DNA from: Azoarcus sp.
GTDB lineage: Bacteria; Pseudomonadota; Gammaproteobacteria; Burkholderiales; Rhodocyclaceae
DNA length: 15,636 nt
Assembly (NCBI GenBank): GCA_023230755.1
Contig: JALNWS010000089.1
Coordinates: forward strand, 1 to 15,636
Direction of reading: 5' to 3'
The notes below the pieces were generated by a model, which saw only the letters and a list, made by a program, of their open reading frames with translations, searched no databases and was not told the DNA's origin. Each line of letters opens with the position of its first letter. The stretch's first letter is position 1. Positions 5,967 to 12,331 of this stretch are shown one piece after another. Position numbers and translations under genes: made by a program.

Positions 5967-7406
5967 TCAACGCATCCAGAACTTTGCATCTTCGATCACC
6001 GTCACCGCCGGATCTGCGGTATCCGCCACCGTAAAGCGAATCGGGTGCGAACCCATGCTCAGGCTGCCCGGTTCGACTCTGACCTGAGCCGTCGCCGAAG
6101 CCGAGGCAGCCGCGGGCACGACGACCTGAAGCGGCGCCGACAGATGAATGCCGTCGATGCCAGACACGCGGATCTCGAAGGTCCGGACACGCTCGCTTGC
6201 ATTGATCAGGCTGAGCTGAAAGGCGTTCTCGATCGAACCGTCTGCAGCTTCCGTCGCCAGCACGGAGCGGTCACGCTCGATGTCCAGCTTGAGCGGCACG
6301 CGGGTGGCGAGCGACCACACCGTGGCCCCTAGCAGGGAAAAGAACACCGCCGAGTAGATCAGCACGCGCGGGCGCAGGCTGCGGCGGATGATCGTGTTTG
6401 TCGACGAGCGGTTCTTTAGCGCGTTTTCAGTCGAGTAGCGAATCAGCCCGCGCGGGTAGTTCATCTTGTCCATGACCTGATCGCAAGCATCGATGCAGGC
6501 CGCACAGCCGATGCACTCCAGTTGCAAGCCGTCGCGAATGTCGATACCGGTCGGGCACACTTGCACGCAGATGCTGCAGTCGATGCAATCACCCAGCCCC
6601 TCATCAGCAGGTACCGCCTTCTTTGACCGGCCACCGCGGGCCTCTCCCCGCGTTTCGTCATAGGCCACGATCAGCGTATCAGGGTCGAACATCACGAACT
6701 GGAACTGCGCATATGGGCAGATGTATTTGCACATCTGCTCGCGCATGAAGCCGGCGTTACCGTAGGTCGCGGCGCCATAGAACAGCACCCAGAAAGTCTC
6801 CCAGCCGCTCAGCGTGAAACTCAACGCTGCATCGGCCAGTTCGCGAATCGGGGTGAAATAGCCAACGAAGGTAAACCCGGTCCACAGCGAAAGCACCAGC
6901 CACGCGCCGTGCTTTGCTGTTTTCAGACCGATCTTGTGTGCGGACCAAGGGGCTGCATCAAGCTTGATGCGCCGGGGCCGATCGCCTTCTATGCGTTGCT
7001 CGATCCACAGAAAAATCTCGGTGTAGACCGTCTGCGGACAGGTATAGCCGCACCACAAACGACCGGCGACCGTGGTAAAAAGAAACAGCGCCAACGCCGA
7101 CAACACCAACAGAATCGCCAGATAGATGATGTCCTGTGGCCACAGTACGAAGTCGAAGACAAAAAAACGGCGCGCATCCAGATCGAACAGCACCGCCTGG
7201 CGGCCATTCCACGGCAACCAGCACAATCCGTAGAATACGATCTGGGTCAGCCATGCAAACACCCAGCGCCAGCGCTGAAAAAGGCCACTGACCGTACGCG
7301 GATACACCTTCGGATCCGACGCAAAGAGTGGCTGGATCGGGATGACGCGCGGGGGACTGTTCGGATCGGACATTGGGCGACCAGGGGGCTGGATAGGACC
7401 GGACAT
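5967..7406 (-). CDS. ccoG: Cytochrome c oxidase accessory protein CcoG (FixG/RdxA)
   Basis: Membrane-bound iron-sulfur protein that helps assemble cbb3-type cytochrome oxidase, probably through copper reduction for the oxidase copper centre. The protein has 479 residues and several membrane segments (about 46-66, 93-113, 168-186, 200-215 and 348-368). The redox motif WCGYTCPQT is at 118-126 and MCKYICPY at 225-232. Two 4Fe-4S ferredoxin motifs follow: Cys 274, 277, 280, 284 and Cys 298, 301, 304, 308. A periplasmic Ig-like C-terminal domain (about 370-479) completes the family layout. ATG 7406 is the longest start; ATG 7373 (MSDPNSPPR) is a real alternative and neither has a strong ribosome site. 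No ccoNOP genes lie in this window. The gene is divergent from an NsrR-like regulator. Confidence 0.93.
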   Translation of the reverse strand: MSGPIQPPGRPMSDPNSPPRVIPIQPLFASDPKVYPRTVSGLFQRWRWVFAWLTQIVFYGLCWLPWNGRQAVLFDLDARRFFVFDFVLWPQDIIYLAILLVLSALALFLFTTVAGRLWCGYTCPQTVYTEIFLWIEQRIEGDRPRRIKLDAAPWSAHKIGLKTAKHGAWLVLSLWTGFTFVGYFTPIRELADAALSFTLSGWETFWVLFYGAATYGNAGFMREQMCKYICPYAQFQFVMFDPDTLIVAYDETRGEARGGRSKKAVPADEGLGDCIDCSICVQVCPTGIDIRDGLQLECIGCAACIDACDQVMDKMNYPRGLIRYSTENALKNRSSTNTIIRRSLRPRVLIYSAVFFSLLGATVWSLATRVPLKLDIERDRSVLATEAADGSIENAFQLSLINASERVRTFEIRVSGIDGIHLSAPLQVVVPAAASASATAQVRVEPGSLSMGSHPIRFTVADTADPAVTVIEDAKFWMR

Positions 7407-7429
7407 GTTCGCCGGCTTAAGCTTTATTT

Positions 7430-7443
7430 TTGATGCATGTTAA
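7430..7443. promoter_or_regulatory. Possible FNR/Anr-type site between ccoG and the Rrf2 gene
   Basis: TTGATGCATGTTAA matches the FNR/Anr consensus TTGAT-N4-ATCAA in 8 of 10 informative positions (left half perfect, right half 3 of 5). It sits in the 90-bp divergent region, next to a gene for microaerobic oxidase assembly, which gives it context. It also overlaps a GATGCAT core seen in NsrR half-sites, but no good second NsrR half-site follows. One imperfect match in AT-rich DNA is weak evidence. Confidence 0.35.
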
Positions 7444-7496
7444 GGTTATCAGCCCGACGACCTGTAATCAATACTTTAAATACACCTTATAAAATC

Positions 7497-7955
7497 ATGC
7501 GCCTCAGTGCCTTCTCCGACTACTCGCTACGCGTCCTGATGCACCTCGGCACGCATACCGATCGACTCGCCACGATCGGCGAAATCGCAAAGCTGTACGA
7601 CATCTCGGAGAATCACCTGACCAAGGTCGTGCATCAACTCGGTCGTGCCGGTTACATCGACACCCTGCGCGGCAAGGGGGGCGGCATTCGCCTGGCCCGA
7701 GCCCCACGCCAGATTCCACTCGGCGAGGTGTTGCGCCACACCGAAACCGATTTCGCGCTGGTGGAGTGCTTCGGCGAGGACTCACGCTGCCACATCGAAC
7801 CGGACTGTCAACTCAAGCCCATACTGAACGAAGCACTGGCTGCAATGTTCCGGGTACTGGATGGCTACACCCTGGCCGACATTCTGACGCCAGACCGCGG
7901 ACGGCCTGCGGTGATCAACTTCATCAGATCGCCCTCTGCTGCAGCAAAGACCTGA
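7497..7955 (+). CDS. nsrR: Rrf2-family regulator, NsrR-like (Fe-S nitric oxide sensor)
   Basis: A 152-residue transcription factor with the Rrf2 winged helix. It opens with MRLSAFSDYSLRVLMHLG; helix-turn-helix residues are about 26-50 (IGEIAKLYDISENHLTKVVHQL), followed by the wing RGKGGGIRL. Cys91, Cys98 and Cys104 (ECFGEDSRCHIEPDC) form the iron-sulfur cluster site, and Asp8 matches the non-Cys ligand known in NsrR. CHIEPDCQLKPILNEA closely follows the E. coli NsrR region CHITPACRLKQAL. NsrR normally represses nitric oxide defence genes until NO damages its cluster. I chose ATG 7497 because it places Asp8 and the family N-terminus correctly; an ATG at 7437 would add 20 untypical residues. 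No clear ribosome site is seen. The symbol is by resemblance; an IscR role is less likely. Confidence 0.82.
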   Translation: MRLSAFSDYSLRVLMHLGTHTDRLATIGEIAKLYDISENHLTKVVHQLGRAGYIDTLRGKGGGIRLARAPRQIPLGEVLRHTETDFALVECFGEDSRCHIEPDCQLKPILNEALAAMFRVLDGYTLADILTPDRGRPAVINFIRSPSAAAKT

Positions 7956-8104
7956 ACGGACACTGCGTCAGACTCAGGCCGTTACCGCGAGCCGCCCCCG
8001 GTACAGTTCAATGACCGGATCGATCGACGGCGCAACCTCTTCCGCCGTCTGTACTGGCGTGCTCATGGCCCGGCGGACGACTACTGCCTTGGCACTGGAC
8101 GTGC

Positions 8105-8120
8105 GTCCGCTGCGGCGGAC
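8105..8120. repeat. Short GC-rich hairpin
   Basis: GTCCGC and GCGGAC form a perfect 6-bp stem around a 4-nt loop (TGCG). It lies upstream of the larger hairpins in the gap between the convergent genes. There is no T-tract, so it is not a standard intrinsic terminator. Confidence 0.4.
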
Positions 8121-8171
8121 AAACCGTCACAGTCGATCGCCAAATCCGCAAGATTGTCTACAGATGTACCC

Positions 8172-8204
8172 GACCGACGAGTTCACCCAGCGTACTCGTC
8201 GGTC
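8172..8204. repeat. Perfect 11-bp inverted repeat (hairpin)
   Basis: GACCGACGAGT (8172-8182) and ACTCGTCGGTC (8194-8204) pair perfectly across an 11-nt loop. The stem is GC-rich and would be stable in RNA from either strand. It could act as a bidirectional terminator or barrier between the convergent genes, but no U-tract follows on either strand. Confidence 0.6.
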
Positions 8205-8207
8205 TCA

Positions 8208-8226
8208 TGCCGGCCTTGCACCGGCA
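8208..8226. repeat. 6-bp hairpin next to the 11-bp hairpin
   Basis: TGCCGG (8208-8213) and CCGGCA (8221-8226) form a stem with a 7-nt loop. It begins 3 nt after the 11-bp hairpin ends, giving two hairpins in tandem about 30 bp from the end of the DUF808 gene. Confidence 0.45.
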
Positions 8227-8252
8227 CGCCTCAAGCCCCAACCCAAGAGCGC

Positions 8253-9212
8253 TCACCCTTTGTCCGCGGAGCCGCCGACACCACCAACCCTTGCACGGAC
8301 CTTGCCCAGAAACGTGATCACAACCAGGGTCAGAGCGCCGGCGATAATGCCGACCACCACGTCGAGCACCAGCGGCGTTGCCATCCCCAGCACGCCACCG
8401 ATGCTGGAGACATTGCCCACCACCTCCGCAGCACGCTCGATTCCATGATGCAGCACTGGAATGCCGTGAGTCAGTATGCCCCCCCCCACCATGAACATCG
8501 CTGCCGTGCCGATCACCGCGAGCGCCTTCATCAGGCGCGGAGCGGCCAGCAGCAAGCCACGGCCAATGGTTTGCCAGACGGCATTCGTCTTTTCCAGCAG
8601 GTGTTGCCCGACATCGTCCATCTTGACGATTCCGGCCACAAGACCGTAGACGGCAACCGTGATCAGCACGCCGATTGCGGACAGCACCGCGAGCTGGGTC
8701 ATGAGGGGTTGCCCGGTCACGGTACCCAATGCAATCACGATGATCTCGGCCGACAGGACGAAGTCGGTGCGGATGGCGCCCTTGATCTTGTCCGCCTCAA
8801 ATGCCGCCAGATCAACGTTTTCATCAGCTACCGCAGCCAACTGTTGCGCATGGTGTTCGGCATCCTCGTCTGCATCATGCAGAAACTTGTGCGCCAGCTT
8901 CTCAACCCCCTCGTAACAGAGGTAGAGCCCGCCGAGCATCAGCAGAGGCGTCACCAGCCAGGGGATGAACGCGCTGATCGCCAGCGCCGCCGGCACCAGG
9001 ATGACCTTGTTGCGCAGCGACCCCAGGGCCACTGCCCACACCACCGGCAGTTCGCGCTCCGCACGCACGCCCGACACCTGCTCCGCATTAAGCGCGAGGT
9101 CATCGCCCAGCACCCCCGCGGTTTTCTTGGCGGCAACCTTCGTCATTACCGCGACATCATCGAGGATGGTCGCAATATCATCCAACAGGGCAAGCAGACT
9201 GGCTCCGGCCAT
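8253..9212 (-). CDS. DUF808 family (YedI-like) inner-membrane protein
   Basis: A 319-residue integral membrane protein of the DUF808 family, function unknown. The ATG at 9212 gives the hallmark N-terminus MAGASLLALLDDIATILDDV, followed by VMTKVAAKKTAGVLGDDLALN. A TTG six codons upstream is open in frame but not needed. Hydrophobic segments lie around residues 75-105, 155-210 and 230-310. Between them are a His-rich soluble stretch (HKFLHDADEDAEHHAQQL) and the block DKIKGAIRTDFVLSAEIIVI, both typical of the family. A run of nine G (minus strand) encodes part of MVGGGI; the codons there are in frame and conserved in kind. It converges with the Rrf2 gene and lies 58 bp downstream of the LysR gene stop, on the same strand. 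Confidence 0.9.
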   Translation of the reverse strand: MAGASLLALLDDIATILDDVAVMTKVAAKKTAGVLGDDLALNAEQVSGVRAERELPVVWAVALGSLRNKVILVPAALAISAFIPWLVTPLLMLGGLYLCYEGVEKLAHKFLHDADEDAEHHAQQLAAVADENVDLAAFEADKIKGAIRTDFVLSAEIIVIALGTVTGQPLMTQLAVLSAIGVLITVAVYGLVAGIVKMDDVGQHLLEKTNAVWQTIGRGLLLAAPRLMKALAVIGTAAMFMVGGGILTHGIPVLHHGIERAAEVVGNVSSIGGVLGMATPLVLDVVVGIIAGALTLVVITFLGKVRARVGGVGGSADKG

Positions 9213-9270
9213 CAGGGTATCCGTTCCCAAAAACTGTGACTATAAAACGTAAAGCCGTCAGATCCACGCA

Positions 9271-10194
9271 TCATTGCGTCGTCGCCACCGGTATCGAGCC
9301 AGAATCGGACAACAATTCCGAGATCGTGCTGCGAAGCCACCGGTTGCCGGGGTCGTGATGATAGCGTTCATGCCAATGCTGCTTGACTGCGTAGTCCGGC
9401 AGTGGGAAAGGCACCGGGAGCACGCGAAAGGCGCCCCGCCCTTGATACACCTCGCCCAGACGTCGTGGAATGGTCACGAGCAGATCGGTATGTTCGATGA
9501 CGAAAGCCGCACCAATATAATTGGGTATCTGCAAGGCAATGCGCCGGGAAATGCCCTGGCGCGCGATTTCGCGCTCGATGATCAGGTGTCCGGTTCCTGA
9601 CGAGCTCACCACCGCATGGTCCTCGGCCTCAAACTGGGCCAGCGTCAGGGTCTGGCCGATGCGCGGATGGTCGGCGCTCACCATGCACACATAATCCTGC
9701 CTGAACAAGGCCTGCTGATAGAAGCCGGCCTCCAGCTGGGGCATGAAACCGAGCGCCAGGTCCGCTTCTCCCGCCTCGAGCAGCCGGCTGGTACCGGCCG
9801 ACAGCGGTGCGATCTCGATCTGAATGCCGGGCGCCACCCCTCGCAGGCGCACCAGCAGGCGGGGCAACAGCACCAACTGGCTGATGTCGGTCATGCAGAT
9901 GTGAAAGCAACGCGTTGACGACACCGGGTCGAAGTCGCTGCGAAATCCGGTAACACGATCTAGCGAGTCGAGCGCCTCGCGCACTGGATTCAGCAACTCG
10001 TCGGCGAGCGGCGTCGGTTCCATGCCCAGCGACGTGCGCACGAACAAGGGGTCCGCAAAGTGTTCGCGCAGTTTCGCCAGCGCAATGCTCACTGCCGGCT
10101 GCCCGAGGCCAAGGCCGTCCGCCGCACGGGTCACGCTACGAGTCTTGTAGATCTCGTTGAACACCGCCAGCAGACGAACATCCAGCGTACTCAT
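9271..10194 (-). CDS. LysR-type regulator of the 3-hydroxybenzoate/gentisate operon (NahR-like)
   Basis: A 307-residue LysR regulator. The DNA-binding domain occupies about residues 5-64: LDVRLLAVFNEIYKTRSVTR, then GLGQPAVSIALAKLRE with the recognition helix, then DPLFVRTSLGMEPTPLA. The effector domain follows NahR/DntR/NagR closely in pattern (CMTDISQLVLLPRLL, LALGFMPQLEAGFYQQALF, DYVCMVSADHP, SSGTGH, TDLLVTIPRRL, WHERYHHDPGNRWLR). That subfamily senses salicylate-like hydroxybenzoates, so 3-hydroxybenzoate or gentisate is a natural effector here; this is inference. Start ATG 10194 is preceded by a purine-rich GGGGG. It is divergent from the catabolic operon, the usual layout for a LysR activator, and a palindromic site lies just upstream of its start. 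Confidence 0.88.
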   Translation of the reverse strand: MSTLDVRLLAVFNEIYKTRSVTRAADGLGLGQPAVSIALAKLREHFADPLFVRTSLGMEPTPLADELLNPVREALDSLDRVTGFRSDFDPVSSTRCFHICMTDISQLVLLPRLLVRLRGVAPGIQIEIAPLSAGTSRLLEAGEADLALGFMPQLEAGFYQQALFRQDYVCMVSADHPRIGQTLTLAQFEAEDHAVVSSSGTGHLIIEREIARQGISRRIALQIPNYIGAAFVIEHTDLLVTIPRRLGEVYQGRGAFRVLPVPFPLPDYAVKQHWHERYHHDPGNRWLRSTISELLSDSGSIPVATTQ

Positions 10195-10205
10195 GCGCCC
10201 CCTTT

Positions 10206-10220
10206 ATTCGATTATCGAAT
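10206..10220. promoter_or_regulatory. LysR box (T-N11-A palindrome)
   Basis: ATTCGATTATCGAAT is a perfect 7-bp inverted repeat around one central base and satisfies the T-N11-A rule for LysR regulators. It starts with ATTC, as the NahR-type sites I recall do. Its centre is at about -65 from the start predicted for the catabolic promoter, the usual place of a LysR recognition site. It is also 12 bp upstream of the regulator's own ATG, which fits autorepression. Confidence 0.72.
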
Positions 10221-10242
10221 TGAATGCATTAGTACCATTGCA

Positions 10243-10271
10243 TGGACCGAATGTCGAGTGCCCGCTAAATT
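10243..10271 (+). promoter_or_regulatory. Candidate promoter of the gentisate operon
   Basis: TGGACC (10243-10248) and TAAATT (10266-10271) match the -35 and -10 consensus at 4 of 6 positions each, with an ideal 17-bp spacer. A start near 10278 would leave a leader of about 88 nt before the ribosome site of the dioxygenase gene. Weak hexamers suit an activator-dependent promoter. The spacing to the LysR box supports it. Confidence 0.5.
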
Positions 10272-10365
10272 TGATCCATCACAAAAAACACCCCGCCATT
10301 CCGACCCGGACCAAACCGCCCGGTGATTGAAAAACATGGAGGGGCACGCCACAGGAGCACGAGAC

Positions 10366-11406
10366 ATGCAGGAACTCGGTCGACTTGAAGATCTGCCCGC
10401 GGATTACCGTAAAGCGCTCACCGCGCAAAATCTGGTGCCGTTGTGGCCCAGCCTTCGCGCCGTTCTGCCGGCAGGCAAACCCGCCCTGCGCACCCGCCCC
10501 ACCTTCTGGGCCTACGAGCGCCTGCGGCCGCTGCTGCTGAAGGCTGGCGAACTGACACCGATCGAAAAGGCCGAGCGTCGTGTCCTGGTGCTGGCCAATC
10601 CAGGTCACGGCCTGGAAAAGATGCAGGCCAGTTCGTCAATCTACCTGGGCATGCAACTGCTGTTGCCCGGCGAATGGGCCCCCGCACACAAGCACACGCC
10701 AAACGCAGTGCGCATGATCGTGGAAGGCAACGGCGCATACACCACGGTCGATGGCGAAAAGTGCCCGATGAGCCGTGGCGACCTGATCCTGACGCCAACC
10801 GGCCTTTGGCACGAACATGGACATGACGGCAGCGAGCCGGTGGTCTGGCTCGACGTACTCGATCTCCCACTGGTGTATTACACCGAAACGTCTTACCACA
10901 ACGACGGCAAGGCGCAGGACGTCACCTCCACGATGGCCGAGCGCAGCTATGCACGCGGCGGCCTCATACCCTCCCCGGTCTTCAGTCGTACCAGCGAGCG
11001 CAGCTATCCGATGCTGCGCTACCCATGGGCCGAGGCACGCGCCGCGTTGCTGAATCTTGCCGAAACCCAGCCGAAGATCGAAGCCGTACAGGTGGCCTAC
11101 GTCAATCCGGAAACAGGAAGCGACTGCCAGAACATTCTTGGCTTCTCGGCACTGATGCTGCGCCCGGGCGAAACCCTGCGCCTGCCTGCACGATCGCCTG
11201 CCATGGTGTTCCACATGATCGAAGGTGCGGCCGGAGTCGATATCGACGGCACCGCATTCAATCTCGCAACCGCAGATACCTGCTGCGCCCCCGGCTACAC
11301 CCCGGTCACGCTGAGCAACCGCTCGGGCAGCGAACCCGCCTTCATCTTCATTGCAGACGAAACCCCGCTGCACAAAAAACTCGGCGTCTACGAGGTGCGC
11401 AGCTAA
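10366..11406 (+). CDS. gtdA: Gentisate 1,2-dioxygenase
   Basis: Cleaves gentisate between C1 and C2 with O2 and Fe(II), giving maleylpyruvate; the central ring-opening step. The protein has 346 residues and two cupin domains. The N-terminal cupin has PAHKHTPNAVRMIVEG with His108 and His110, then LWHEHGH with His149, the probable iron triad. The C-terminal cupin (about 250-340) is degenerate, as usual. Other family marks are RPTFWAYERLRPLL (44-57) and LVYYTETSY (169-177). I chose ATG 10366 since AGGAG (10353-10357) lies 8 nt ahead. An in-frame ATG at 10336 and TTG at 10327 have no ribosome site and add only untypical residues. It is the first gene of the operon and is followed after 83 bp by the hydrolase gene. 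The same enzyme is called NagI in Ralstonia U2. Confidence 0.95.
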   Translation: MQELGRLEDLPADYRKALTAQNLVPLWPSLRAVLPAGKPALRTRPTFWAYERLRPLLLKAGELTPIEKAERRVLVLANPGHGLEKMQASSSIYLGMQLLLPGEWAPAHKHTPNAVRMIVEGNGAYTTVDGEKCPMSRGDLILTPTGLWHEHGHDGSEPVVWLDVLDLPLVYYTETSYHNDGKAQDVTSTMAERSYARGGLIPSPVFSRTSERSYPMLRYPWAEARAALLNLAETQPKIEAVQVAYVNPETGSDCQNILGFSALMLRPGETLRLPARSPAMVFHMIEGAAGVDIDGTAFNLATADTCCAPGYTPVTLSNRSGSEPAFIFIADETPLHKKLGVYEVRS

Positions 11407-11489
11407 GGCTGCAACACTGGCGCCACAACAGATCGCAAGGCACCGACCTCGCGCACACAAACGACCCGACCCGTACCGAGAGAACTGAC

Positions 11490-12200
11490 ATGAGCCAGAC
11501 CAACTATCTGTGGAACCCCGCCCCGGTGTACTCCCTGCCCGTCCGTGACAGCGAAGCCCGCATGCCGGTGAAGCGCATCTTCTGTGTGGGCCGCAACTAT
11601 CACGCCCATGCCGTCGAAATGGGGCGTCCGGTGGACAAGAGCTCGATGAGCCCCTTCTATTTTCTGAAGGACGCCTCAGCCCTGGTTGAATCCGGTGCCA
11701 CCGTCCCCTACCCGGCCGGCACCGACAACTACCACTTCGAGATGGAACTCGTGGTCGCCATCGGCAAGGCCGGCTTCCGCGTCGACGAGAAGGATGCCGA
11801 TGGGATGGTGTTCGGCTACGCCGCCGGCCTCGACATGACCCGTCGCGACCTGCAACTGGTCGCTCGCGAACAGGGCCGCCCCTGGGATCTGGGAAAGAAC
11901 TTCGAAAAATCTGCGGTGTGTACCGAGATCGTTCCCGCAGCCGGACTGGGCGTGCTTGAGTCGGGTGCGATCAACCTTCAGGTCGATGGCGAGACCAAGC
12001 AGACCTCGGACCTGTCGATGCTGATCTGGAACATCCGCGAGATCATCGCCGACCTCTCCAGCTTCTACCACCTTGAGCCAGGCGACCTGATCTACACCGG
12101 CACGCCCGAAGGCGTCGGCGCCGTCAAACCGGGCAACCGGATTACCGGCCATATCGATGGCGTCGCCGACGTGGCCCTGACCATCGGCCAGCCCGAGTAA
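11490..12200 (+). CDS. nagK: Fumarylpyruvate hydrolase (FAH family)
   Basis: Splits fumarylpyruvate into fumarate and pyruvate, the last step of the glutathione-dependent gentisate pathway. The protein has 236 residues and a single FAH-fold domain. RIFCVGRNYHAHAVEMG at about 29-45 opens the domain. Metal ligands of the family are visible in YHFEMELVVAIG (two Glu) and GYAAGLDMTRRDLQ (Asp), followed by GRPWDLGKNFEKSA and the GDLIYTGTPEGVG loop. Start ATG 11490 was chosen because it begins the recognisable protein; the frame is open further upstream but only shadows the dioxygenase gene. The ribosome site is weak (GAGAGAAC). Isomerase-hydrolase members of the FAH superfamily are an alternative, but the neighbours make this assignment strong. 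Confidence 0.93.
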   Translation: MSQTNYLWNPAPVYSLPVRDSEARMPVKRIFCVGRNYHAHAVEMGRPVDKSSMSPFYFLKDASALVESGATVPYPAGTDNYHFEMELVVAIGKAGFRVDEKDADGMVFGYAAGLDMTRRDLQLVAREQGRPWDLGKNFEKSAVCTEIVPAAGLGVLESGAINLQVDGETKQTSDLSMLIWNIREIIADLSSFYHLEPGDLIYTGTPEGVGAVKPGNRITGHIDGVADVALTIGQPE

Positions 12201-12206
12201 GCCCAC

Positions 12207-12222
12207 GCCCGCCGTGGCGGGC
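12207..12222. repeat. Hairpin between hydrolase and monooxygenase genes
   Basis: GCCCGCCGTGGCGGGC is a perfect 16-bp GC-rich palindrome that would fold as a tight hairpin 7 bp after the hydrolase stop codon. It has no T-tract. It may stabilise the 3' end of the upstream mRNA or attenuate transcription into the next genes. Confidence 0.5.
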
Positions 12223-12331
12223 ACATCACGTCAGTACCGAAACGCAGCCGCGCAGGCGGGTGCGAAGGGTGAGCTTTGCCCCTTGCACCGCCCTTCGCCC
12301 AACAAGACAAAGTCAGATCGAGGAGACAGTC

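Larger units (their letters stand above)
7956..8252. other. Gap with hairpins and one small minus-strand ORF
   Basis: This 297-bp stretch between the convergent Rrf2 and DUF808 genes has no gene I can support firmly. It holds three hairpin-forming repeats, listed separately, clustered at 8105-8226. A minus-strand ORF of 30 codons (8066 to 7974, starting MSTPVQTAEEVAPSIDPVI) has ordinary codon use but no ribosome site and no recognised relative. It could be a gene remnant. Confidence 0.4.

Noticed and set aside
7437..7496. Rrf2 regulator starting at ATG 7437.
   Set aside because: It adds 20 residues before the family-typical MRLSAFSDYSLR and would move the Asp8 ligand out of place; the stretch also holds the promoter region.
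8478..8487. Run of nine C (G on the coding strand) inside the DUF808 gene as a phase-variation tract.
   Set aside because: The run encodes a conserved Gly-rich piece (MVGGGI) in the correct frame, and the family has no known phase variation. It deserves at most a look at read-level length variation.
10327..10365. Longer gentisate dioxygenase starting at TTG 10327 or ATG 10336.
   Set aside because: Neither has a ribosome site, while AGGAG stands 8 nt before ATG 10366 and the protein from there has the normal family length.
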